Shown here piece by piece: positions 11,888 through 21,777 of a stretch of 64,000 nucleotides of DNA (its first letter is position 1; every line of letters starts with the position of its first letter). This DNA is from Arabidopsis thaliana. Its lineage: Eukaryota > Streptophyta > Magnoliopsida > Brassicales > Brassicaceae. A program made the position numbers and the translations under genes. The notes beneath the pieces are model-generated. The model did no database searches, was not told the origin of the DNA, and worked only from the letters and a program-made list of their open reading frames with translations. The stretch is from positions 4,340,001 to 4,404,000 of the forward strand of contig NC_003070.9 of the NCBI RefSeq assembly GCF_000001735.4, in the 5' to 3' direction.

Positions 11888-13543
11888 ATGGCGGCATCAA
11901 CTTCAACCCGATTCCTTGTTCTGCTCAAAGATTTTTCTGCCTTCAGAAAGATATCATGGACTTGTGCTGCAACTAATTTTCACCGCCAATCTCGTTTTTT
12001 ATGCCATGTTGCGAAAGAAGACGGGTCTCTTACTCTTGCAAGCCTTGATTTGGGGAACAAACCACGGAAATTTGGGAAGGGTAAGGCGATGAAGCTTGAG
12101 GGAAGTTTTGTTACTGAAATGGGTCAAGGTAAGGTAAGAGCGGTAAAGAACGATAAAATGAAAGTTGTCAAGGAAAAAAAGCCAGCTGAGATAGTGTCTC
12201 CTTTGTTTTCTGCAAAATCCTTTGAGGAGCTTGGCCTCCCGGATTCCTTGTTAGACAGTTTGGAAAGAGAAGGTTTCTCTGTCCCAACAGATGTCCAATC
12301 AGCAGCTGTCCCGGCAATAATCAAAGGTCACGATGCAGTGATTCAGTCTTACACAGGATCTGGCAAAACATTAGCTTATCTGCTTCCAATATTGTCCGAA
12401 ATTGGTCCTCTAGCAGAAAAATCTAGAAGTTCGCACAGTGAAAATGATAAGAGGACTGAGATTCAGGCAATGATCGTGGCTCCATCAAGAGAACTCGGTA
12501 TGCAGATAGTAAGAGAGGTAGAGAAACTGCTCGGACCTGTTCACCGTAGAATGGTTCAGCAGTTGGTAGGAGGTGCAAACCGAATGAGGCAAGAAGAGGC
12601 CCTTAAGAAAAATAAACCTGCAATTGTTGTTGGCACTCCCGGGAGAATTGCAGAGATAAGCAAAGGTGGAAAATTGCACACTCATGGGTGTAGATTCTTG
12701 GTGCTAGACGAAGTCGATGAGCTTTTATCGTTTAATTTCCGAGAAGATATCCATCGAATACTAGAACATGTAGGAAAGAGATCTGGGGCTGGTCCTAAAG
12801 GAGAAGTCGATGAACGGGCTAACCGGCAGACCATTCTAGTCTCTGCAACTGTGCCATTCTCGGTTATCCGAGCAGCTAAAAGCTGGAGTCACGAGCCGGT
12901 TCTTGTCCAAGCCAACAAAGTCACTCCTCTTGATACCGTTCAACCATCTGCACCGGTAATGAGCTTGACTCCCACAACTTCTGAAGCTGATGGCCAGATT
13001 CAGACTACTATTCAGAGCTTACCTCCAGCTTTAAAACACTATTACTGCATCTCAAAGCATCAACACAAAGTCGACACGTTAAGGAGATGCGTTCACGCCC
13101 TCGATGCCCAATCGGTTATAGCTTTCATGAACCACTCAAGGCAGCTCAAAGATGTGGTCTACAAACTCGAAGCTCGTGGTATGAATTCAGCTGAGATGCA
13201 CGGAGATCTCGGGAAGCTAGGGAGATCAACAGTTCTAAAGAAGTTCAAGAACGGGGAAATCAAGGTACTTGTGACAAACGAGCTCTCTGCCCGGGGTCTG
13301 GATGTTGCGGAATGTGATCTGGTGGTGAATCTTGAGCTTCCAACTGATGCGGTTCACTATGCTCATCGAGCTGGGAGAACAGGGAGGCTGGGAAGGAAAG
13401 GGACGGTGGTAACAGTGTGCGAGGAATCACAAGTGTTTATAGTGAAGAAGATGGAGAAGCAGCTTGGTTTGCCTTTCTTGTATTGTGAGTTTGTTGATGG
13501 AGAGCTTGTTGTCACTGAGGAAGATAAAGCTATTATAAGGTGA
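11888..13543 (+). CDS. ISE1: Mitochondrial DEAD-box RNA helicase ISE1/RH47 (AT1G12770)
   Basis: A single exon encodes 551 aa. The first 45 residues are rich in Ser, Arg and Lys without acidic clusters, as in a mitochondrial presequence. The helicase core is complete: Q motif after Phe112 (FEELGLPDSL), motif I YTGSGKT (155-161), Ia APSRELG (198-204), Ib GTPGR (249-253), motif II DEVD (274-277, in place of DEAD), motif III SAT (319-321), V ARGLD and VI HRAGRTGR near the C-terminus. The family unwinds RNA using ATP. I recognise the gene as INCREASED SIZE EXCLUSION LIMIT 1 (EMB1586). Its loss widens plasmodesmatal transport and arrests embryos, and its product is mitochondrial. The ATG at 11888 is the first in this frame and gives the targeting peptide. 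The gene lies 362 bp upstream of the PPR gene on the same strand. Confidence 0.93.
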   Translation: MAASTSTRFLVLLKDFSAFRKISWTCAATNFHRQSRFLCHVAKEDGSLTLASLDLGNKPRKFGKGKAMKLEGSFVTEMGQGKVRAVKNDKMKVVKEKKPAEIVSPLFSAKSFEELGLPDSLLDSLEREGFSVPTDVQSAAVPAIIKGHDAVIQSYTGSGKTLAYLLPILSEIGPLAEKSRSSHSENDKRTEIQAMIVAPSRELGMQIVREVEKLLGPVHRRMVQQLVGGANRMRQEEALKKNKPAIVVGTPGRIAEISKGGKLHTHGCRFLVLDEVDELLSFNFREDIHRILEHVGKRSGAGPKGEVDERANRQTILVSATVPFSVIRAAKSWSHEPVLVQANKVTPLDTVQPSAPVMSLTPTTSEADGQIQTTIQSLPPALKHYYCISKHQHKVDTLRRCVHALDAQSVIAFMNHSRQLKDVVYKLEARGMNSAEMHGDLGKLGRSTVLKKFKNGEIKVLVTNELSARGLDVAECDLVVNLELPTDAVHYAHRAGRTGRLGRKGTVVTVCEESQVFIVKKMEKQLGLPFLYCEFVDGELVVTEEDKAIIR

Positions 13544-13905
13544 AAATCTAAAGATGTAATTTTCAGATACTATTATTACTATTGAAAATTCAGAGTCTTG
13601 TCCCTTTTTCTTATATATTGTAAACATATTTTTACCAGACGAAGAACATCTAAAACCAGTGTCGAATTTACTCCAGTTTTGACCGACTCTGACTATTACG
13701 AAAACCCATAGGCTCCATGAAACAGCAGGCCCCTGAGGCATTTCACCGAACAACTTGTGGGCTATATCATTGAACCGGTTTCGACCGTATAACTCAGCTA
13801 AACCAATTCCAGTATAGCTTTGACTGAACCGGTTTAATCGATAAGTTTAAGGTATTCTTTTGTCACACAGAGTGAGTTTGAAGAAGAAGAACGATTCAGC
13901 TTGAG
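13544..13905. other. Spacer between ISE1 and the PPR gene
   Basis: This 362-bp stretch holds the 3' UTR of ISE1 and the short promoter of the downstream PPR gene. Two GAACCGGTTT copies occur at 13771-13780 and 13827-13836. I see no gene here. Confidence 0.5.
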
Positions 13906-15840
13906 ATGGTGAGGATGATGATACGGAGATTGAGTTCTCAAGCTTCGAGATTTGTTCAGCCTCGTCTCCTGGAGACAGGTACTCTGAGAATTGCTTTGAT
14001 TAATTGCCCAAATGAGCTACTTTTTTGCTGCGAACGCGGCTTCTCTACTTTCAGCGATAGAAATCTCTCTTATAGAGACAAATTGAGCAGTGGGCTTGTC
14101 GGTATTAAGGCAGATGATGCTGTTGATCTGTTCCGAGACATGATTCAGTCTCGTCCTCTTCCCACTGTTATAGATTTCAATAGATTGTTTAGTGCCATTG
14201 CCAAAACGAAACAGTATGAGCTAGTGTTAGCTCTCTGCAAGCAAATGGAATCGAAGGGAATTGCACATAGCATCTACACTTTGAGTATTATGATCAATTG
14301 TTTCTGTCGCTGTCGTAAACTTTCTTACGCTTTTTCTACTATGGGGAAGATCATGAAACTTGGGTATGAGCCTGATACAGTCATCTTTAACACTCTACTC
14401 AATGGCTTATGTCTCGAGTGTAGAGTTTCTGAAGCTCTGGAATTAGTTGATCGAATGGTAGAAATGGGACATAAACCCACTCTCATAACGCTTAACACTC
14501 TGGTCAATGGCCTTTGTCTCAACGGTAAAGTCTCTGATGCTGTGGTTTTGATTGATCGAATGGTTGAGACTGGCTTTCAACCCAATGAAGTAACTTATGG
14601 ACCGGTTTTAAATGTAATGTGTAAGTCCGGCCAAACTGCCCTTGCCATGGAGTTGCTCAGAAAGATGGAAGAAAGAAATATCAAGCTCGATGCAGTCAAA
14701 TACAGTATCATCATTGATGGTCTTTGCAAAGATGGGAGCCTCGACAATGCATTCAACCTTTTCAATGAAATGGAAATCAAAGGGTTCAAAGCTGATATTA
14801 TTACCTACAACACTCTCATTGGAGGCTTTTGTAATGCTGGTAGATGGGATGATGGTGCCAAGTTATTGAGGGATATGATCAAGAGGAAAATCAGCCCCAA
14901 CGTTGTCACATTCAGTGTTTTGATTGATAGTTTTGTGAAAGAGGGAAAACTACGAGAGGCCGATCAACTGCTCAAGGAGATGATGCAACGAGGTATAGCT
15001 CCTAATACTATTACATATAATTCCTTGATAGATGGGTTTTGCAAGGAGAACCGCCTAGAGGAGGCCATCCAGATGGTGGATCTGATGATTAGCAAGGGAT
15101 GCGATCCTGATATCATGACGTTTAATATCCTCATAAATGGATATTGTAAGGCTAATCGGATTGACGATGGTTTGGAACTCTTCCGCGAAATGTCTCTGAG
15201 AGGAGTGATTGCTAATACAGTTACTTATAACACTCTTGTCCAAGGGTTTTGTCAATCGGGAAAACTTGAGGTTGCCAAAAAACTCTTCCAAGAGATGGTT
15301 TCTCGGCGTGTTCGTCCTGATATTGTGTCCTACAAAATATTGCTGGATGGGTTGTGTGACAATGGAGAACTAGAGAAAGCATTGGAAATATTTGGAAAAA
15401 TAGAGAAGAGTAAGATGGAGCTTGATATTGGTATATATATGATCATTATCCATGGGATGTGCAATGCTAGTAAGGTGGATGATGCTTGGGATTTATTCTG
15501 TAGCCTCCCTCTCAAAGGAGTGAAGCTTGATGCTAGGGCATACAACATAATGATTTCAGAATTATGTAGGAAAGACTCACTGTCTAAAGCAGACATACTG
15601 TTCAGAAAAATGACAGAGGAAGGACATGCTCCAGATGAGTTGACATACAACATACTTATCAGGGCACATCTTGGTGATGATGATGCAACCACAGCAGCTG
15701 AACTTATTGAAGAAATGAAGAGTAGTGGGTTCCCAGCAGATGTTTCCACTGTTAAGATGGTTATTAATATGCTTTCTAGTGGTGAATTGGACAAAAGCTT
15801 TCTAGATATGCTTTCTACAACTCGGGCTTCATTGAAATGA
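13906..15840 (+). CDS. P-class pentatricopeptide repeat protein, RFL clade (AT1G12775)
   Basis: One uninterrupted exon encodes 644 aa. The N-terminus (MVRMMIRRLSSQASRFVQPR) is a typical mitochondrial targeting peptide. From about residue 70 to 620 run roughly fifteen 35-residue PPR motifs, seen as repeats of the pattern TYNTLIxGFCxxGxxxxAxxLxxEM. No E, DYW or SMR domain follows, so it is pure P-class. Wording such as DRMVEMGHKPTLITLNTLVNGLCLNGK is characteristic of the Restorer-of-fertility-like (RFL) group, which has a cluster of members nearby on chromosome 1 (RPF1 at AT1G12700 is one). Family knowledge: these bind mitochondrial RNA one base per repeat and direct 5' processing. The target transcript cannot be named here. 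There is no truncation and the frame is intact. Confidence 0.93.
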   Translation: MVRMMIRRLSSQASRFVQPRLLETGTLRIALINCPNELLFCCERGFSTFSDRNLSYRDKLSSGLVGIKADDAVDLFRDMIQSRPLPTVIDFNRLFSAIAKTKQYELVLALCKQMESKGIAHSIYTLSIMINCFCRCRKLSYAFSTMGKIMKLGYEPDTVIFNTLLNGLCLECRVSEALELVDRMVEMGHKPTLITLNTLVNGLCLNGKVSDAVVLIDRMVETGFQPNEVTYGPVLNVMCKSGQTALAMELLRKMEERNIKLDAVKYSIIIDGLCKDGSLDNAFNLFNEMEIKGFKADIITYNTLIGGFCNAGRWDDGAKLLRDMIKRKISPNVVTFSVLIDSFVKEGKLREADQLLKEMMQRGIAPNTITYNSLIDGFCKENRLEEAIQMVDLMISKGCDPDIMTFNILINGYCKANRIDDGLELFREMSLRGVIANTVTYNTLVQGFCQSGKLEVAKKLFQEMVSRRVRPDIVSYKILLDGLCDNGELEKALEIFGKIEKSKMELDIGIYMIIIHGMCNASKVDDAWDLFCSLPLKGVKLDARAYNIMISELCRKDSLSKADILFRKMTEEGHAPDELTYNILIRAHLGDDDATTAAELIEEMKSSGFPADVSTVKMVINMLSSGELDKSFLDMLSTTRASLK

Positions 15841-16123
15841 ATATTTCTTGTGTAGCTATGATTTGTTGCTTTTCAGGCATCAACAAGGTCAAATGGGCTC
15901 AATTTTTGTCCTAAACACATTGAATCCATTGAACAAGCCTTTTTATTCAGTGAAAGAAAACTAAAAATTCAATCAAATCAACTTTCCATTTTATTCATCG
16001 AAGTAAGAGATCAGTTCGATACATGTGGAATATAAAGCACAACTATATCATCATATGTATGTATATTTCTTTCTTTTAGATTTGAGTAATTAGAAATGGT
16101 AACTCCAAACAAAAGAAGTAAAT

Positions 16124-18120
16124 TCAAAGCTTATTCTGGTAACCCCATGGATTATTGTTTGCCCATTTCCACTGATCTCTGCACATCTCATCCACTCCAT
16201 ATTTTGCCCTTTAATAAACCAAATCAGATTGTTTAATAACATTATTTATCTCCTAAACCAATCATGTTAATGGTGAAAGAGTTAAACTTACTTCCAGCCA
16301 AGTTCTTTCTCAGCCTTCTCTGTTGAAGCATAAACTGCTGTTGCATCTCCTGACCTTCTCGGACAGAGCTTAATCGGGATTTTCTGCACATGTTGTTTTT
16401 GTTTCACCATTTTAGACAAACAATCACAAACTATTTACCCTTCTGAATTCATTTTCTGCTATTACCTTGCCGGAAGCTTTTTCAAAAGCTGCAACCATTT
16501 CTAACACAGACGTTCCTTGACCAGTCCCTAGATTGTAAGCAGTACAACCTGGTATTCCAACATAACACAGGTCTGAGAAATAATCTATCAAATCAAACTA
16601 AAAACTTCTAACAGTTAAATGTCTGAGAAAGTTACCAATCTTTGGATCAGCAAATAGCTTCCTGAGCGCAGCGATATGGCCATCTGCTAAATCCATCACA
16701 TGGATGTAGTCTCTTACCGCACTACCATCCTCGGTGGGATAGTCATGTCCATAGACATTGAGTTCCGGTAAACGTCCAACGGCCACTTGTTGGATGTAAG
16801 GCATGAGGTTATTGGGGATGCCTTTTGGATCCTCACCAATACTGCCACTCTCATGTGCTCCTACAGGATTGAAGTACCTCAGCAGAATAATTCTCCATTC
16901 CGGTTCTGCCTTTTGAATATCTCTAGCTATTTCTTCAAGAAAGAGCTGCACAAAGGAAAGTTTGGTAAATCCATCATGACTTTTCAACAATTGAGCATTG
17001 TTATTATCTTTGTTAGGCTTAAGAAAGGCTTCTTAGCTCAGGTAACATTTGGAAAAATTACAAGGTATTAATCACAATAGAGCCAACTTTCACGATTATA
17101 AATCTACAACCAAGAGTTTCTAAAGTCTGAGAGACTTGGATAAAGGAGGAAAAGCGAGAGAGACATTACGGTCCAAAGGCATATTGAGTAAAATTTACCT
17201 TAGTACGACCATAAGGATTCATAGCCTTTAATTCAAAGTCTTCCATGCATGGAATCTTTTCAGGTTGTCCATAAACAGTGGCAGAAGATGAAAACACCAT
17301 CTGTATATTCCAACAACACATCAATTTGTATCCCCACCATTGTAAAACCGAACAAGGAAATATAAGGAAAAAAAAGTAAAACATTTCTGAAGTTTAAGAA
17401 TTATATCTAACCATTTTGCAGTTGTACTTTGCCATGGTCTCATATAGATTGATTGTTCCAACCAAGTTATTGTCAAAGTAGCGGCGAGGGTTTTCAACAC
17501 TCTCACCCACAGCTTTAAGACCCGCAAAATGAATCACAGCATCAAATCTATTACCTCACAAGAAAACGAAATCAAGCCAAGGGTCAGAGATCCAGAGAAG
17601 CTATGATTAGCCAACTTAAAAGGTGAGAATCTAACATACCTCTGCTTGGAGAATAGTTTCTCAATGTCCCCTTTGTTTCTTAGATCACCCTGCAAACAAT
17701 CAACACCAAAAAAATCTTAATCGATTATCTCCTTACAAATTCAATCCCAAAGATGATATTGTAAAAGAAAGTCTTCAGGTTATAGAGATTGGTCTAAAGT
17801 TCTTCAGGTTTTGTTGTGATCCTTGTTTTTCAAAGAGAGAACACACCAATTCAAAAATGAATACAATCACAGAGCAATAATTTCAGCTCACAAGACTAGA
17901 CAAAGAAGCAGTAGTTAGTTACCAGATTGAAGTCGAGCTTCTTGGAGAGATCAGGACCAACAAGCTCCCTAACTCTATCAACAGCTTCGATAACAGAGTT
18001 ATCAAAATTATCGATGATCGAAACCTTAAAACCATCTTTGAGAAGTTGAACAACAGTATGCGTCCCGATAAAGCCAGCACCACCAGTAACAAGAATGTTC
18101 TGCTCCACAGAAGAACCCAT
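16124..18120 (-). CDS. UGE1: UDP-glucose 4-epimerase UGE1 (AT1G12780)
   Basis: Eight minus-strand exons (18120-17923, 17689-17640, 17547-17412, 17300-17199, 16945-16636, 16548-16466, 16383-16292, 16208-16124) splice to 351 aa. The enzyme interconverts UDP-glucose and UDP-galactose in the cytosol, using bound NAD+. The NAD+-binding GGAGFIG is at residues 13-19. The catalytic residues of the extended short-chain dehydrogenase fold are Ser132-134 (FSSSATVYG) with Tyr158 and Lys162 in NPYGRTK. The C-terminal [14 protein letters not shown] ending matches plant UGEs. The length equals that of the family. The gene feeds UDP-galactose to cell-wall and lipid galactosylation. All splice sites are GT-AG and exon phases close exactly. 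Confidence 0.95.
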
Positions 18121-19596
18121 TTCAAAGAAGAAGAAAGGTTATCAAGAAGAACCCACTTGGCAAAATCGATTCTTTGAAAACTAGATCACCACCACCAACA
18201 GAAGAACAAATGAAGAAGATTGATGGGAGGAATTGAAAAAGAGTTGGGTCCTTATTTAAAGATATTTGTAGCTTTGTTTACAAGTTGATAAGAAGGCACG
18301 CAAAGCGAAAAATAGGAAAAATGAGTGGGCTCTTTCATGTTTTTGTTGGTTTCTATAAATACGGCAGTGATGATCATGACAACGATGATGATGATGATGA
18401 TCCGTTTAAGTGTATTATAGCTTTGATTCGTCGATTTTCAGTTACGCATTGATGGTGAAACTTTTCTCGGCGGATTTTAATAATTAAAAGGGAAATAATG
18501 TAAGATTAAGTCTTCTTTTTTTTTTACGCAATGACATTTTTAACCTATTTTTGTAAATAAATGACTAGTGATGACCAAAATCTACGAGGATTATGGGAAT
18601 ACAGAGAGATAAATTTTCTATGGGTTGGATAACACGCTAAAAACTGGATAGTAACGTTGTCCAATCAACTTTTTTGTGTTTTTTCGTTAAAGTTGTCCAC
18701 TTAATATTTATCTTTTAACGATACCTAAGATTGTGACAGAGACAGCAGAGACCTACCGATAACGTTATGATCAAATTGATGACGTGTATCTACAACTTTA
18801 TTTAGGTATCCAATTTGGGTAAATGTTGAAATGTTTTGGTACTAGAGTTAGCTAATAGGATTTTGTTTTGAGAAGGAATATATGTTTCGTATGTTTTTTT
18901 TTATAACAAAATATGTCTTTATGTAGATAAATTTTGAAATATATTCATAACATGAATTTTGCATCAATTTGCAAGTAGAAATGGCAAATTCTTCGATTTG
19001 TCACAAATTGCGGGTAAAATCTTTTACTTAAGATAATGTGTGATGTAGATGATTTTTAAATCCGGATAACATAAGTAAGAATACAAGAATTTATAAATGC
19101 AAAGCCATTTCACATGGGTTTTGTTAGCTTGTCATTTTTGCTTAAGATCAAAGAAACCCAAAAACCCGTAACTATCAACCAAAAGAAAAACAAGTGTGGT
19201 CATTTATTGTGCTTAACCCTCAAACTTATCAATCAATCTACCAAACGTTTTCACGATGCAGTTTGGTGTTACTGCAAACATCAAAAAAAGTCTTGGTACC
19301 GATCTTTATTGATTAAAGTTCAGATGCTAAACACTTTAACAGGAACGGATGTAATAAAAGTACTAGTATTCAGACAGAGCTAGCAAAGATAAAAAAGTGA
19401 GCCATTTTACTTACCCGGTACTGGCTCCTATAGGTGTATGTATTGTAGTCTTGTAGCCATAGCAAAGGACTACGAAAAGTCTTTGAGTGGTACCTTTAGA
19501 AACTGTTACGGCCAAGAATAAGATAGATAAGTCTTACGACGTTACGGATTTTATAAGAATTGTGATCTTAGTATCTTACAACTATTTCTGCAGTCG
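18121..19596. other. Promoter region of UGE1 and 3' flank of PTD
   Basis: The region is about 1.5 kb of AT-rich DNA between the UGE1 start (minus) and the PTD stop (minus). The UGE1 5' UTR and promoter occupy the left part, and a short GATGAT microsatellite lies near 18381-18401. I see no RNA gene, no repeat of note and no credible reading frame; an 89-codon plus-strand frame at 19114-19383 has no recognisable features. Confidence 0.5.
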
Positions 19597-21222
19597 TCAG
19601 TTGAATTTGGGACTGAGGTAGAACTCAGGATCTTGGAAAAACCTGGTGAGTGTATCAGCCTTTTTAGAAGAGAGATCTGTGTTTGCTAAAATGTCTTCTT
19701 TGGATGCTTTAGCGATTGCTTCAATTGAACCAATAGCCTGGTACAGCTGTAACCGATGAGAACATAAGCAAGCAAGTAGAATTCATGGTGCAGTGACATG
19801 ATTCACAATAAGGTTTGAAGTTTGAAGTTGGAATTGTATTTTAATAGTATCAAAAGTGCAAGTTTACCACTTGAACCTGCTCATAAGTAAACATTACCGT
19901 GTTCGCATCATGTTTGTTAATATTGGGTATGGATGTGACAAATCTGATGAAGATGTTTGTATCCTGCACAGTTCGCTTTCTCTTCACATGAAAGAAAACG
20001 AAAGAAGCTTTAGAGATTGTCAAAAACAAATGTTGAGACAGATCATTATAACAAATGAGAACCTACCTCAACCTTGAGCTTAGAGGCCACCTTCTGTTGC
20101 TTGCACACTGAAGCTCAAGTTTCAAATCTTATCAGTCAATCACTAAAAAAACCGTAGAGTATATTAACTAACACAAAACAAATGAATCTTATACCTCCAC
20201 GAGAGTGAGCAATCTTAACAATCTTCTCAAATCCCATCTCAGCATCAGTGACTTGTACAAACGCAGGTTTCCCAAACTCCATCTCATATCTACGAAAAAG
20301 ATTTATCGAGCTTCATTTCCGACAACACAGATAAGCAAAATGATGCAAAGTGAAAAAAGAAGAGTAGAAGACCACTCACTGGAAGTAAGATCGCATAAAA
20401 GAATCACTCTGCTCTTTAGTTGAAAGTGTAGCAACAACATAAAGTTGCGCAAATTGCCCTTTCAGCCTCTTTACTCTAAAAAAGTTTAAGTCAAAGAAAT
20501 CAGAAGACATATAGGAGTTTGCGATAGAGAGAGAGCTTGAAACTTTATTATATAGACCTGCTGAAGATGGAAGCAACATTGGAAAAATCCCATTTAGTCA
20601 CAAAAACAAAAGCAATAGAAACACCTCCACAATTGAAGATGAGATCCTATCACAGCATAAAGTGAATTCTTTAAGCTAAATTTTAGATAATCCAATTCTC
20701 CAAAAGAATCTAAACAGAGAAAGAAGGCACATACAGGGGGGATAGAGACAAAGTTAAGGCGGAAAGAGTTTGCGCTAAGAAACGCAGATATGAAATTGAT
20801 CAGTGAAGGTTCTTGTTCAACTTTCCATGCATTGCTCATTATACAAACACCAGCAACATTTCCTGTCAGAGATTATCGTAAATTAATCCAATCGCAGATT
20901 CTCAGTAACATGAATCTACTAAACATTAGACTCATCATTCAAATTTCGCAGTAATCAAATCAAAACACATATCGCCTAATTTGAGAACTTATCGACATTT
21001 CTACATAAGAAATTGAGCAGATACAGAGTCGAATTCAAGTTTCCTAGATTTGATTTGAATCACAGCTATAAAATCGACACCAAAATTTTGCAAATCCTAG
21101 ACTCTAACGATTGAGTAGATCGGATATTTTGATAACAGAGAAGAGTGGTTACCTAGATTCACGAGAGGTGACGAAACTTGATGATCTGTTGAGACACTGT
21201 AGCTTGATCCCGCCGTCGCCAT
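19597..21222 (-). CDS. PTD: PARTING DANCERS, meiotic crossover protein (PTD, AT1G12790)
   Basis: Eight short minus-strand exons (21222-21153, 20862-20735, 20646-20558, 20475-20380, 20289-20195, 20107-20067, 19963-19898, 19746-19597) splice in frame to 244 aa. The middle part (about 20-160) resembles the ERCC1-type central domain. The C-terminal 70 residues ([20 protein letters not shown], then an [17 protein letters not shown] stretch) form a tandem helix-hairpin-helix DNA-binding domain as in ERCC1/XPF. Known biology: PTD works with the XPF-like protein SHOC1 to form class I (ZMM) crossovers in meiosis. It has no nuclease motif of its own, as ERCC1 does not. The ATG at 21222 follows a short leader and is the first that fits. 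One very short exon (41 bp) is present. Confidence 0.88.
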
Positions 21223-21777
21223 TGACGAACCTCCTAGAGTTATAGAAATTCGAAAATCTTGGCGGATGAGGATGACGAATAATTATCAAATTTGAATAAT
21301 TAATTGTTTTCGTCCCACATCGCTCTCCGACTTTGGTTCTCCTAACCGGTTCATGAGTATATATAAACCGGTTTTGAATTCTCCATACGCTCCACATTAC
21401 GTTTGAGGTCGAAGATATGCTACTGATCAGATTCACTTGATGGTCTTTCAAACTATAATTTCTTACTTTCCTATGGATATCAGGATCATAGGGTGCAAGC
21501 CTAAACCATGCATGACATAACAATAAGAGAGAATTTGTTAGCCTGTAAGTAATATAATCCTATAATCTACTTCATTCCTCACAGGAGAGGTGATTCTACA
21601 TATTTCCAGATTCTTGCTTTTGTTGGGAAAATGTTTTCATATATTAAAAAGATCAGGAAGTATTACATTAGAAATCATGTATTGATGTTGTAGACTTGGT
21701 ATAAGTCTTCGAATGATACCACTTTCAAGAATACAAAAAAATAGTGGATTCATTCATTCCTTCCTTCCTCAATATTC
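21223..21777. other. Spacer between PTD and the S1-domain gene
   Basis: This 555-bp gap should hold the promoter and leader of PTD (right to left from 21223) and the 3' UTR of the S1-domain gene. On the plus strand it also carries a complete snRNA-style USE/TATA arrangement, described separately, whose product is not recognised. I see no coding sequence. Confidence 0.5.
21312..21367 (+). promoter_or_regulatory. snRNA-type promoter: USE and TATA box
   Basis: The 11-mer GTCCCACATCG at 21312-21322 matches the plant snRNA upstream sequence element (RTCCCACATCG) perfectly. A strong TATA (TATATATAAA, 21358-21367) follows after 35 bp. In plants, a gap of about 33-35 bp marks Pol II snRNA genes, and about 10 bp less marks Pol III genes, so Pol II is predicted. 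Transcription would start near 21385-21392. The DNA downstream does not match U1, U2, U4, U5, U6, U3 or 7SL as I know them, so the RNA is unidentified, or this is a stranded snRNA promoter fragment. Confidence 0.5.

Noticed and set aside
21490-21510. CCTAAACC stretch as a telomerase-RNA template downstream of the USE/TATA
   Set aside because: It would not template a full TTTAGGG repeat (the CCC is missing), and the promoter spacing is Pol II-like, unlike the Pol III spacing expected of plant telomerase RNA.
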